Below, one piece after another: positions 1 through 11,340 of a stretch of DNA of 64,000 bases (positions within the stretch are counted from its first letter, which is position 1; every line of letters begins with the position of its first letter). The stretch is taken from assembly GCA_020631735.1 (NCBI GenBank), contig CM036167.1, positions 1,988,988 to 2,052,987 on the forward strand, in the 5' to 3' direction. The notes beneath the pieces are model-generated. The model had not been told where the DNA came from. It was given only the letters and a program-made list of their open reading frames with translations, and did not search any database. The translations under genes were made by a program, and so were the position numbers. Source of the DNA: Saccharum officinarum. Its lineage: Eukaryota > Streptophyta > Magnoliopsida > Poales > Poaceae.

Positions 1-94
1 TCTTCAGCACCTACTGTTAACGGGATGATAAGGACCGTATGTCATCTTTTTAAGCCTGTAACCGTTTGCCAAGTACTTTGTGCTGCAGCTGCAG

Positions 95-134
95 ATGTTC
101 AAGGTTACACTGCCCATGTTCCGTCCTTTGCAGA
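95..134 (+). pseudogene. ACL5: thermospermine synthase (ACL5-type), exon fragment left of the retrotransposon
   Basis: The last codons before the element read YTAHVPSFAD and resume beyond it at 7757 as TWGWVM, the strongly conserved C-terminal block of plant ACL5-type aminopropyltransferases, which make thermospermine from spermidine and decarboxylated S-adenosylmethionine. The exon probably begins at 95 after an intron ending in GCAG; 1-94 would then be intron. The first codons after that site (M-F-K) resemble the family but lie in another frame than YTAHV, with about 10 nt too few between them by my memory of the family, so this part seems damaged independently of the insertion. The upstream catalytic exons lie outside the window. 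The family call is strong; the exact exon start is inferred. Confidence 0.75.
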
Positions 135-1044
135 TGATGTGAACTAGGGTTCCCGATCTTTCGAAAGGTTCTGATAACTCTCGATTTGGTGGAGTCACGA
201 CACAATTCGATCCGGCTTCCGAACAACTCGGCTCTGAACCCCGCAATCGCAGCACCACGACTCCTCTGGTTATCGACCGCCGTTGCACGGTCGACCTCGC
301 CAAGAAGGCTAAGTCCTTGCCTGCGAATCGAGAACACACGCAAGAACACAAAGAAATGCAACCAAATTGCAGATGAATGATTAATCTCACAAAGTTGGGG
401 TCTCACAAACCGACGGCGGCGGCGAAACTGTTGTCAACAGAATAATCTAAGTAAAACCCAACCCTAATGTAGACGGTGACTACTGATTATATAGGCTAAG
501 GAACGTCAAAGGACCCCTATTCGTGTCCCTGGGAAGCGCCAACACGTTACAAGGCCCAAATGGCCCAATAGACGGCGACACAGCACCCTGACAGATTCTG
601 GATGGTGACTTGTTTCGACGATCCCCGTTGATTCCAAACAGCTTTTGACATGTGACCACTTGGGTTGGTTTCCTTATCAAATAAGCTTTCTATCCATATA
701 TGGATCATCGAAAACGGAGTCCGTACGCGTCCTGGGTGACCAGTTCAAGGCAGACTGGTTCTGAAGACTCGAACTCAACTTGGTTTGATCCTCCATCTTT
801 ATCCGGGCGCCCTCGCTGGTCCTCCACGCCTCCAAGCCCTCCTCCATGTGTCTCCTGGACCTCTCCTTCATTCCTAAGCACAATATAATCATTAGATAGC
901 AATCTATTCTCAAAATCATATAAGGAGTTACTTAGGAGCGAGCTCACCTCTAAATTTAATTGACGCGCGCGAGCTCTAGTGATTGTACCTTGAATGTACA
1001 GTAGTGGATCATTGTGTATATATGAAGGAGTGATGTCCTCATCA
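135..1044 (-). repeat. 3' LTR of the CRM-like element
   Basis: 910 bp, matching 6850-7751 throughout. It begins TGATGTGAAC and ends CCTCATCA on the + strand. It carries an 8-bp segment near 833 that the other LTR lacks. The gag-pol frame ends inside it at 705. Flanked on the left by the target duplication GCAGA (130-134). Confidence 0.93.
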
Positions 1045-4000
1045 TCCTCCCCCTCTTGAATTGGAGTCGTCCTCGACACCAACTCATCTTCGTCTCCCAA
1101 GTATGGCTTCAAATCTGAAATGTTAAAGATGAGACTAACCCCAAATTCGAGGGGTAACTCAAGCTTATATGCATTATCATTAATCTTCTCAACAATTTTA
1201 AATGGACCATCAGCTCTAGGCATCAACTTAGACTTTCGCAAATCTGGAAATCTATCCTTTCTCAAGTGCAACCAAACCAAATCACCCGGTTCAAGCTTAA
1301 CTTCTTGTCTACCTTTACTACCAGCAATTCTATACTTTTCATTCATTTTTTCAATGTTGTGCTTAGTTGTTTCATGCATTTGCAAAATAAAATCAGCACG
1401 TTCCTTAGCATCAACATGAATTCTCTCACTAGTAGGCAGAGGCAAAATACCAATTGGAGCACGGGGATTGAATCCATACACTACCTGAAAAGGACTTACC
1501 TTGGTGGTGAATGTGTTGCCCGATTGTAAGCAAACTCCACATGTGGCAAACATTCTTCCCACGTCTTCAATTTTTTTCTTCAGAATAGCTCTCCACATGG
1601 CACCCAAAGTGCGGTTAACGACCTCTGTTTGCCCATCGGTTTGTGGGTGACAAGTTGTAGAAAACAACAGTTTTGTACCCAACTTATTCCATAGAGTGCG
1701 CCAAAAGTGACTCAGAAATTTAGCGTCGCGATCTGAAACAATAGTAGAAGGCATACCATGCAAACGAACTATCTCTTTGAAAAAGAGGTCAGCAATATGA
1801 ATAGCATCATCACTTTTATGACATGGTATAAAGTGTGCCATCTTAGAAAATCGATCCACCACAACAAAAATGCTATCCCTCTCTCTCTTAGTCTTAGGCA
1901 ATCCCAAAACAAAGTCCATAAAAATATCTGCCCAAGGAATAGAAGGAACAGGAAGAGGCATATACAAACCATGTGGATTCAAACGAGACTTAGCTTTTTG
2001 ACATGTGGTACAGCGTGCCACGAATCGCTCAACATCTCTCTTCATCTTTGGACAAAAGAAGTGTGTGGCCAAAACATCATCCGTCTTCTTAGCACCAAAA
2101 TGTCCCATCAACCCTCGTCCATGCGCTTCCTGCATCAACAAAAGACGAATGGATCCTACTGGAATGCATAGGCGGTTAGCTCTAAACACAAATCCAGCAT
2201 TGACTACAAACTTCTTCCATGAACGTCCCCCTTTGCAATTCAGCAACACATCTTTAAAATCAGGATCAAGCGCATATTGTTCTTTTATTGTTTCAAGTCC
2301 AAAAATTCGACATTCAAGTTGGGACAGCAAAGTGTATCGCCTAGACAAAGCATCTGCAATCACATTATCCTTCCCTTTCTTGTGTTTGAAAACATAAGGA
2401 AAAGATTCAATAAATTCAACCCACTTAGCATGTCTACGATTCAGATTATATTGTGAACGAAGATACTTAAGCGATTCATGATCCGAATGAATAACAAATT
2501 CTTTAGGCCACAAATAATGACGCCACGTCTCTAGAGAACGTACAAGAGCATACAATTCCTTATCATACGTGGAGTAATTCAAAACAGGGCTATGTAATTT
2601 TTCGCTAAAGTATGCAATGGGCTTACCATCTTGCATCAAAACACCTCCAATGCCAACTCCACTAGCATCACATTCTAGCTCAAAAGTCTTACCAAAATTT
2701 GGAAGTTGCAGCAATGGTGCGTGTGTAAGCTTGTCCTTCAAAGTGTCGAAGGACGCCTCTTGTGCCCTTCCCTAATGAAACACCACACTCTTCTTTGTCA
2801 ACTCGTGTAAAGGGGCAGCAATGGTGCTGAAATCCTTGACGAAACAGCGGTAAAATCCTGCAAGACCAAGAAAACTCCTCACCTGTGTGATGGATTGGGG
2901 AACCGACCAGCTCTTAATGGCTTCAATCTTTGCCTCATCCACCTCAATTCCCTGTGGAGTAACAATATAGCCAAGAAAAGAGACTCGATCCGTGCAAAAG
3001 ATGCACTTCTCAAGGTTACCAAATAAACGTGTCTCGCGTAAGGCATTAAAAACAGCACATAAGTGATCCATATGTTCATCCAAAGACTTGCTATAAATTA
3101 AGATATCATCAAAGTAAACTACCACAAATCGACTAATGAAAGCTCTTAAAACCTCATTCATTAGGCGCATGAATGTACTAGGTGCATTAGTCAACCCAAA
3201 AGGCATTACTAACCATTCACACAATCCGAATTTAGTTTTGAAAGTTGTTTTCCATTCATCTCCAAGTTTCATTCTAATTTGGTGGTAGCCACTACGCAAG
3301 TCAATCTTTGTGAAAATTATAGAGCCACATAATTCATCAAGCATGTCATCAAGCCTAGGAATAGGGTGACGATATCGAATGGTAATATTATTAATGGCTC
3401 TACAATCAACACACATACGCCAAGAACCATCTTTCTTAGGAACCAAAATTACAGGAACGACACAAGGGCTAAGGCTTTCACGTACGTACCCACGGTCCAA
3501 AAGCTCTTGGACTTGCCGCTGAATTTCCTTAGTCTCCTCGGGGTTGGTTCGATAAGCAGCGCGGTTTGGCAATGATGCTCCCGGAATCAAATCAATTTGA
3601 TGCTCTATCCCTCTCATAGATGGCAGCCCCGGGGGTATCTCAGCTAGAAAAATGTCCTCATACTCCTGCAAAAGGTTAGTGACAGCAGGCGGTACCGAGC
3701 TAACATCATCATCAAGTGAAAACAAAGCTCGTTTGCAAACCAAAGTATAGCATACATCGTCATCAGAAATTTCAGCAAGGTCACTTTTTCTTGCAAGCAT
3801 AACAGCACCCTTCAATTTAATTCCTTGAGCCTTAACATTAGGTGCTGACTTCTCTTGTTTAGGTGGGTAAATAGAATTTGCTACTTGCCGATTTTTAGAT
3901 TTAACCTCATGCAAACTAGCAGTTCGTGCTTTATCATGTTGAACAATTTCAGCTGGGGTCAAGGGAACCAAAGTAACTTTCTTTCCTTTATGCACAAAAG

Positions 4001-4316
4001 TGTATGTATTACTTCTACCATGATGTGTAGCATCTTTATCAAATTCCCAAGGACGACCCAATAAAAGTGAACAAGCTTCCATAGGTACTACGTCACAATC
4101 AACAGAATCAACATAGGTACCAATGGAAAAAGAAACTCTGCAAGTTTGTGTTACCTTAGCTTTACCTGAATCATTCAACCACTGAATATGGTACGGATGG
4201 GGGTGTGGGCGTGTGGTCAAGCCAAGCTTTTTGACCAAATTTGTACTCACCAAGTTATTGCAGCTACCTCCATCAATGATGACACGTGCTCGTCGATTGT
4301 TGATAACAAAGAAAAT
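705..4316 (-). pseudogene. pol of the CRM-like element: protease, RT, RNase H, integrase
   Basis: Same frame as the gag upstream. Protease is marked by IIDGGS in place of the usual D-S/T-G motif. RT has the catalytic box YFDDILIYS near 3110. RNase H begins at CDASGVGIGG. Integrase has the H-H-C-C zinc site (VARCTTC), the MDF and VSDRDAKF acidic residues, and a C-terminal part with DLKPYLGDEDEL then ITRARARQL, reaching 705 inside the 3' LTR. Two stops break it. The one at 4317-4319 separates it from gag. The one at 2772-2774 lies in the RT-RNase H connection where the context (VFH*G) predicts tryptophan, so TGG became TAG. No frameshift is seen. I see no chromodomain of the Tekay kind. The copy cannot make an intact polyprotein without suppression. 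Confidence 0.88.
1045..1057 (-). other. polypurine tract of the CRM-like element
   Basis: On the minus strand this reads AAGAGGGGGAGGA directly before the 3' LTR, the expected place for the plus-strand DNA primer of an LTR retrotransposon. Confidence 0.8.
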
Positions 4317-5726
4317 CTAGAATAAATTGTGGCGTTGCAGCTTCTCAGGTTGTTGTACCTGTGCGCTAAGCACTCGCTGCACAATGATGTTCATGTAGGC
4401 GGCCGTGTCTTCGCTACCAAAGACTTCGCCGTCCTCCGGAACAGCTTGTTCTTGATCCTCATCGTCTTCAATGTCAGAGGTGCTGATATACCCATCGTCT
4501 GTAGCAATGTATGCTCGCTGACTAGGGCACTCCCGCTGCATATGCCCAAATTCATGGCAGCGGTGGCACTGAACGCCAGGAGTACGTCCCGTTGAGGCGA
4601 CAGAGGATGCACTCTTTGAAGGTTCCTGCACAGAATTTTTAACTGAACCGGAAGGTCGTGGAGAAGACGATTTGACTCCAGACTTATCCTTGCTCGCTGG
4701 TGGGGGCACCCGATAGGAAGATGCCTTGGGAAGCCCCAAAGATCGCGGTGTGTATGTGGTGCCAACCTTGTTCTTGCCCTGTAAATCACGCCCCTGCAAC
4801 TCCTTCTCTGCAAGCATAGCAAACTGAAACAACTGGTTGATAGTGTTAAATTCCTTATAATCAACTATGTCCTGAATTTCACGCCTCAAACCCAAATAAA
4901 AACGAACAATAGAATCCTCGGGCCCCTCCACTATGCCACAACGCATCAATCCTTTCTGAAGGTCACCATAGTAATCCTGCACAGCTTTATCTCCCTGTTC
5001 TAATCGCATCAGTTTCTTACGGAGGTCTCTATGATATGATGGTGGCACAAATCTATCACGCATAGCAACCTTAAGCTCTTCCCAGGTACTAGGTGTCGTA
5101 TTGTCTGCAGCTAAACCAGTCCACCAAATGATAGCAAAATCTTTAAACTCACTAGTGGCTTGTCTAACCCTATGTTCCTCAGGCACTAGGTGGGAACTAA
5201 ATTTTTGCTCGACTATCATCTCCCAATCAAGGTATCCCTCAGCATCATAATGCCCCGAAAAGGAGGGTATTTTAAATTTAACCTTAGCATAAGGATCATC
5301 GGGAGCACGATTACGATTACCTTGGTGGCGGTTGAAGTGTTGAGCACCACCCATACCTGTGGTGTTTGTGCGTAGACGATGGCGTAATCTGTTTTGCCTT
5401 GTTGCTGCTCAATCAACATTACCATCGGTGTCATATACTGCATCCTCGAGTCCTCCGGTGTTGCTGCCATCATGGACTTCTTGGTCGAGTGGCGGCTGCA
5501 CTTCCAAGGCAGCTACCCTGTCGGTTAGTGCAGACAAACGTTTGTCCAATCTCTCAAGGGTGTTGCCGAGCTTGAGGTCAATGAGCGCGTCGGTGACAGC
5601 CTTGGCTATTGCCTCAGTCATCTCCTTCTGAGCATTATCTACAACATATTGTAGTTGGTCTTGGCTGACGCATTCCGACCAGTCTTTGGGCGATGTATCC
5701 TCACTGTTACCTGGCATTGTAGACAC
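4317..5726 (-). pseudogene. gag of the CRM-like element
   Basis: Starts at MSTMPGNSEDTSP with a helical N-terminal part rich in leucine and charged residues. It then has the capsid-type Gag domain (TWEELKVAMRDRFVP, RLEQGDKAVQDYY), a basic serine/proline stretch, and a CCHC zinc knuckle CHRCHEFGHMQREC that would bind element RNA. A TGA at 5409-5411 interrupts it between the N-terminal part and the Gag domain in the same frame. A TAG at 4317-4319 ends it just before the protease. Structural protein of the cytoplasmic virus-like particle; here a broken copy. Confidence 0.87.
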
Positions 5727-6834
5727 AAAACAGAAACAAACAGTGAAAGTTATCCCTAATAATCTACTACGTAGGTGGAGTAGTGCCTCTCAAGATCGCA
5801 GCAAAAGGAGACCCCTTCTCAAGCTCTTACAAGGTTCTTACCAGCAAGGTCAAGGATACCTGGAAGGCGTAGCACTGCGATTACAGGGGTCAAAACTTAT
5901 ATTGTCCAGAAGAAGTATGTGGAGTTAAGGCAAGCAGGCCAAATATGTGAGTGGAACACAATTCAAAAACAGAAAGTAATGCTGAATTATAGTCCTAAAT
6001 ACTTGCTCTCGTTGCTGGTCTAACGTGTTCCAAGTACCAGATGTGATAACAAAATGGAGAAATAAGTATGATGGATAGCAAGAGTAATAGAAAACAAACA
6101 CAAGATAGTACACGCCCACAATTATAACAAACTGTCTCCTCTATGTGCTCCTCTAAATATTGTTCCTCTTTTGCCCCTCTCAATTTTTCTATTTTTTGGG
6201 GTGTCGTTGTTTTTTGGGAACTTTCGACTTTTTTTAATTTTTTTTTTGATATTTTTTCTTGACTTAGGAGCACACAAGAAGTAACCACAAAAAATTTGAG
6301 CTTAAACCAGTAAAAGGCGTGGCCTATGGAAATTTCAGAATATGGGTCCAAAATTGAGGAAAAGCTTGTGACCGGGAAAAGAGGATCTTGTGACCAGTTT
6401 TTGACCAAAATAAAATTTTCGAACCCCAGCAAAAAGATGGACGGATCCGAAATTTTTTTCTGATCGATTTTGATATCTGGAACGTCGAAATCCGAGTTTG
6501 TACGCGAAAACTGGACCAGTTTCAAGTTTGGACTCCGAATTAGAGGACAAAACAGAAACAATGCGCACAAAAGTGGTCACGGTGGCTAGCCTTTGATGGA
6601 AACGATGGGAAAAACACATAAACTGGACTCTAACACAACCTAACCAGCAACAAGCCCTTGATCAGGACACAAACTCAACACGACGAAATCTGAAAAGAAT
6701 TATGCAAAAGACTAAACATGGTTTCTGGAATAGGGAAAAACCTAACACTATTTTTTTGGCTTTTCTGTAGACTCTAGGACGAAGGCGAAATCAAACTAAA
6801 CTAGGGTAAAATTGAACCTGACGGTATACCTGAA
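5727..6834 (-). other. untranslated leader of the CRM-like element
   Basis: About 1.1 kb between the primer-binding site and the first gag codon. It holds homopolymer T runs near 6230 on the + strand and no convincing coding frame. Probably the packaging and leader region. Confidence 0.6.
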
Positions 6835-6847
6835 GCTCTGATTACCA
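6835..6847 (-). other. primer-binding site (tRNA-Met type) of the CRM-like element
   Basis: Minus strand TGGTAATCAGAGC, two bases inside the 5' LTR. It matches the usual initiator-methionine site TGGTATCAGAGC apart from one extra A. Confidence 0.8.
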
Positions 6848-6849
6848 AT

Positions 6850-7751
6850 TGATGTGAACTAGGGTTCCCGATCTTCCGAAAGGTTCTGATAACTCTCGAT
6901 TTGGTGGAGTCACGACACAATTCGATCCGGCTTCCGAACAACTCGGCTCTGAACCCCGCAATCGCAGCACCACGACCCCTCTGGTTATTGACCGGCGTTG
7001 CACGGTCGACCTCGCCAAGAAGGCTAAGTCCTTACCTGCGAATCGAGAACACACGCAAGAACACAAAGGAATGCAACCAAATTGCAGATGAATGATTAAT
7101 CTCACAAAGTTGGGGTCTCACAAACCGACGGCGACGGCGAAACTGTTGTCTACAGAATAATCTAAGTAAAACCCAACCCTAATCTAGACGGTGACTACTG
7201 ATTATATAGGCTAAGGAACGTCAAAGGACCCCTATTCACGTCCCTGGGAAGCGCCAACACGTTACAAGGCCCAAATGGCCTAATAGACGGCGACACAGCA
7301 CCCTGACAGATTCTGGATGGTGACTTGTTTCGACGATCCCCGTTGATTCCAAACAGCTTTTGACATGTGACCACTTGGGTTGGTTTCCTTATCAAATAAG
7401 GTTTCTATCCATATATGGATCATCGAAAACGGAGTTCGTACGCGTCCTGGGTGACCAGTTCAAGGCAGACTGGTTCTGAAGACTCGAACTCAACTTGGTT
7501 TGATCCTCCATCTTTATCCGGGCGCCCTCGCTGGTCCTCCACGCCCTCCTCCATGTGTCTCCTGGACCTCTCCTTCATTTCTAAGCACAATATAATCATT
7601 AGGTAGCAATCTATTCTCAAAATCATATAAAGAGTTACTTAGGAACGAGCTCACCTCTAAATTTAATTGACGCGCGCGAGCTCTAGTGATTGGACCTTGA
7701 ATGTCCAGTAGTGGATCATTGTGTATATATGAAGGAGTGATGTCCTCATCA
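6850..7751 (-). repeat. 5' LTR of the CRM-like element
   Basis: 902 bp, TGATGTGAAC to CCTCATCA on the + strand, followed by the target duplication GCAGA at 7752-7756. Pairs with 135-1044. Confidence 0.93.
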
Positions 7752-7756
7752 GCAGA

Positions 7757-8197
7757 CACCTGGGGCTGGGTCATGGTAATCTCACTGTTATGAACTTATT
7801 ACGTGCTGTTTCGTTCGACATTACAGTTTCATGCAGTGTGGCTCACGATAGCATTTCAGGCCTCGGACCATCCATTCGATCTCACTGCTCAGCAGATCGA
7901 CGAAAGAATCAGAGATAGGATCGAGGGAGGAGAGCTCGCCTACCTGAGCGGGAAGTTCTTCATTTCCTCCACCACACTGAACAAGAGCGTTCATCAGTCG
8001 TAAGTAGCGTACCTATGTTCAGTTAATCGGGCTCCGAATTGGTTATTACACCTGTGCACTGTCAATGTATAATGTGCTCTCCTGATTTGCATTGTTGACA
8101 AACACACAGGCTGTTGAATGAGACCCATGTATACACCGAGGATGATGCCAGGTTCATCTACGGGCATGGAAGGGCATGTCGCGCTGTCAGTTCATAG
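7757..8197 (+). pseudogene. ACL5: thermospermine synthase (ACL5-type), last exons right of the retrotransposon
   Basis: Continues the exon broken at 134. The remainder of that exon is 7757-7775 (TWGWVM, donor GTAATC). The next exon is 7860-7999 (ASDHPFDLTAQQIDERI..., acceptor TTTCAG, donor GTAAGT). The last exon is 8110-8197 (acceptor ACACAG; ETHVYTEDDARFIYGHG, stop TAG). Splice phases fit across all three. The C-terminal motifs match the ACL5/thermospermine synthase family, whose product controls xylem differentiation and stem elongation in Arabidopsis. The gypsy element at 135-7751 lies antisense inside the coding exon with target duplication GCAGA (130-134 and 7752-7756), so read-through from the left meets a stop at once. 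Presumed non-functional unless the element is spliced out; another genomic copy may exist. Confidence 0.82.
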
Positions 8198-8244
8198 CTT
8201 GTAGGTCCTAGTTGCAAGCCAGCTACTCTAAATACCAAAATAAT

Positions 8245-8502
8245 GCTCCATCCCAAAAAAATTGATGTTTTAGTTTTGTCCTAAGTTAAACTATCTAAAG
8301 TTTGACTGAATTTATATATTAGAATACTAATTTTTATATTACCAAATAAGAATCAATTAGATTCGGGTAGTCATTGACATATTTAAACAGTATACCTATT
8401 CGGTGTCATAAATGTTAGCAAATTTCTTTATAAATTTGATTAAAGTAAAAATAATTTGACTTAAAACAAAACTAAAACATAAGTTTTTTAGGACGGAGGG
8501 AG
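8245..8502. mobile_element. Stowaway-like MITE
   Basis: About 260 bp, AT-rich, with termini GCTCCATCCCAAAAAAA on the left and TTTTTTAGGACGGAGGGAG on the right. These are imperfect inverted copies of the CTCCCTCCGTCC end typical of grass Stowaway elements, flanked by TA. It lies between the convergent ACL5 and kinase genes, probably in or near their 3' untranslated regions. Confidence 0.75.
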
Positions 8503-8727
8503 TACGAAAGAGATGATAAATATAGACTAATTGTGACAAAAAGTTGTCCGTGATACCGTTATCCATTCCTACCCCTACCAGATTTTCTTTAGAAATAAAT
8601 ACCGCTACGAGAAATCCGATGCTGAAAGTAAACAAAAACTGCAACCAGCAGCAGAAGTTCAGGGGGATTGGACTACACAGTACCATACATTACACTTCTT
8701 TCAAATATTTTTCGCTAAAAGATAAGT

Positions 8728-10507
8728 CTATGCATAATTCGAATGCTGGTTATATTCTCTGTGCTGCACGATTTGCTGTTTGATTTCTCGAAGTGCCAAA
8801 GTTATAGTGGTAAATGAAGGCCTGCTTGAAGGTTCTGCATCCCACGTCCGGCAGATGAGATCAGTCAGGGCAGTAGGATATGCATCACGTTCTGGGAGTT
8901 TTGGCCTTAATGTTCCATTTGCAACGTTCAGCGCAATCTGTGAAACAGCATTACAAACTCATTAGCATGTCAGCTACTATGAACAAAGTATCAGCCCCGG
9001 GATAGCACAATTTTTTAATCGAGAAAGTTGAGAATGCAGCTAGGCTATAGGCACTGTCTGTCTGTCTCCATGTTCTATAGGAGTACATATGATGTTTAGG
9101 ATGTGAATTCACCTTGCTAGGTCCATAGCTTGTTTCAATGTATGGATGCTCTGCAGTTATCAGCTCATTCAGCATGATGCCGAAGCTGTAGACGTCGCAT
9201 TTCTCCGTGTACGGTTCACAGCGAATCACTTCAGGAGCCATGTACACATAGGTCCCTAATGAATTTTTTTTGGGAGAAAACATTAGTAAGAACTCGGGCT
9301 GCGCAGCGCAGATGCATGTTTCTGCTGTTCTGCATTGTGATCTCGTACCCGTCTCTCCGGTGAGCGCCTCCTTCCCGTCCGGCAAGAACCTGGCGTGGCC
9401 GAAGTCCGTGACCCGCGCGCGCAGGTCAGCGTCCAGGAGCACGTTGCTGGGCTTGAGGTCGCGGTGCACGACCCTGGGCGTCTGCGCGTGGAGGTGGCGC
9501 ATGGCAAGCGCGATCTCCAGCGCCCTGCTCACCCTGTCCACCAGCGGCGGCGGCGGAGGCGACGCCCGCTGCCGTGGGCGGCGCTCCCGTCCCCCGTGCA
9601 GCCACTCCCCCAGCGTGGCGCCGCTCAGCAGCTCGGTCACCAGGAAGCAGCTATCGGGCGGGCTCAGGCATGCGCCCAGCAGGCGCAGCACGTGCGGGTG
9701 CCGCTGGCGCGACAGCACGTCGGCCTCCTGCGCGAAGAAGACCTCGCCGCCGGGGTTGGAGCGGAAGAACTCTGGGCGCACCCACTTCACCGCCACGTCG
9801 AGCCCCCGCCATGTCGCCCGGTGGATGTCCGCCGTCGTGCCCCGGCCTATCACCTCGTGCAGCTCGATCTGTTCCATCCATGGCCGGAGCACGCACTGGT
9901 CACTCACAATGGTTTGCTTGCTGCGAGTTGGTGATTGATCGTTAATTAGTTACCTCGTCCGGCACGACGGACCAGCCGTGCTGCACCGCTAGGTCGCGCG
10001 TGGCGGCCAGGTACGGATCGTCGCAGGGCGGCGCCTCCGCTGGGTCGTCGTCTTCGTCCGCGTCGTCGGCGTCCACCGTCGTCGCGGGCTCGGCTTCGGT
10101 GTCGCAGTGCGGCGACTGCTGCGGCGGCGGCGGTCGCGCGGCGTCGGATATGAGGTGCAGGAAGCCGTGCTCCTGGGCGATCTCGAGGCAGAACCTGAGG
10201 TACTCCTGCGTGCTCTCCAACCGGGACTTGTACGTCTCCTTGAGATCCCTCTGCCTCTCGAGCTCCTCCATCAGCTTCGCGATGCATCACAGCGCACCAT
10301 GTCGTGTGTGATTCTAAAGCAGAGCACGGAACGACTACGAAACTACATACAGATCATTCCATCAGGCCCTGATTGATACCGGATGCGTGCGTGCCGTACC
10401 TGCTCGCTGGAACGGTGGTTCTGTGAGGGTGGCGGGAAGAAGAATCCGGAGAGGCGGCCGCGGAGGCCGCGGTGCTGATCTTCCCCGCTCATCGGTGTCG
10501 CTGGCAT
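8728..10507 (-). CDS. Raf-like serine/threonine protein kinase, five exons
   Basis: Exons on the minus strand: 10400-10507, 9954-10274, 9349-9916, 9113-9255, 8728-8937. All have GT/AG borders and matching phases, giving about 444 residues if translation starts at 10492 (MSGEDQ) or 449 from 10507 (MPATP). An in-frame ATG at 10531 is a third candidate. The N-terminal 150 residues hold a helical segment (LMEELERQRDLKETY) and an acidic, proline-rich stretch. The kinase domain has glycine loop GRGTTA (about 162), VAVKW lysine (182), HRDLKPSN (291), DFG (309), GTYVYMAPE and CDVYSFGI, all catalytic residues present. Best fit is the plant Raf-like MAPKKK group; a subgroup or substrate cannot be given. 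It ends REYNQHSNYA with stop TAG at 8728. Expected to act in cytosolic signalling by phosphorylating Ser/Thr. It appears intact. Confidence 0.93.
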
Positions 10508-11181
10508 GAGCGATCGGAGTTCAAAGTTCAAACCGTGTTGTTATCTGTTGAGCCGGTTGAGTGCTTCCTGCACAGGCTCAACAAACAGATAGGGATCGAG
10601 TTGGCGTCAATGGCATGCCGATTCTTTAGTGAAGCCCTTTCTGCAGGAACAAAGCTATTCGCGTAGCATAGCGCGTCGCGGGCTCGCGGCGGCCAGCCCA
10701 CCAATGGATCGGCAAACGGACAAGAGCCACGGCGATTCCACCAATGCGGTTTGGTTGACATATTTGGCAGGTTTCAGGCAACTGCGTCGGCTGCTTCCTC
10801 GGTCGCTCTTCTTTCATAATGCCGGCCGGCTTGTAACTTTGGGTTGCTTCCCTTGTGGTAATCCTTGGACTACCATTTAATTTTTGTAATTTAACAACTC
10901 TACTTTCTTTTAATAAAATACGTACCTCATGGTACGGTCGAGAAAATGATCCAAAAAATAAAAATCTGTATCAAAATACAAGATATTCTAAAGTCTTTGA
11001 TCCTCTGTCTCCTCTGTTTTTTATCCAAAAAAATATTAAAATTCTTTTTAAACTTAGTGTCACCCACAATAACCAAATGAAAAATATCAATTGAAATACT
11101 CTCTCCATCCTAATTAGTGAGGGGTAAGGTGGTCTTTTATCAAACGTTTCATTTTGTCTGAAAATCGCTTTGATCTCTTAT

Positions 11182-11340
11182 ACTCCTTCCATCAGGAAAT
11201 GATAGCCGTATTTGGCTTGAAGAAATGTCAAAGTTTATAATTCTTTATCAACAATTAGTCAAATTATATATGAGATCATAAAACTTATAGCAATAGGTTT
11301 GTATTAAAAATACCTCTGAGGTAATATTATTTTTTTAATA
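11182..11340. mobile_element. degraded Stowaway-like MITE fragment
   Basis: Begins ACTCCTTCCATC, a decayed form of the grass Stowaway end, followed by AT-rich sequence ending near a run of T at 11330. The opposite inverted terminus was not found, so this is a fragment or a chance resemblance. Confidence 0.35.

Larger units (their letters stand above)
135..7751 (-). mobile_element. complete Ty3/gypsy LTR retrotransposon (CRM-like), inserted in ACL5 exon
   Basis: A 7617-bp element in minus orientation. LTRs are at 135-1044 (3') and 6850-7751 (5'), both TGATG...TCATCA on the + strand. Target duplication GCAGA is at 130-134 and 7752-7756. A primer-binding site adjoins the 5' LTR and a purine tract adjoins the 3' LTR. 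One gag-pol frame (5726 to 705) is interrupted by three stops. Domain order is Gag, zinc knuckle, protease, RT, RNase H, integrase, as in Ty3/gypsy. The pol frame runs about 340 bp into the 3' LTR and ends in a GxITRARARQL motif; I infer the CRM chromovirus lineage from that layout, with moderate confidence. By eye the LTRs differ at about 20 positions plus one 8-bp indel, so the insertion is young but not current. Confidence 0.93.

Noticed and set aside
8951..9907. Single-exon kinase of 318 residues
   Set aside because: It reads through two clear introns (9256-9348 and past 9112); the spliced model restores GTYVYMAPE and the normal C-lobe.
9270..9945. Long plus-strand frames opposite the kinase
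   Set aside because: Shadows of the GC-rich kinase exon.
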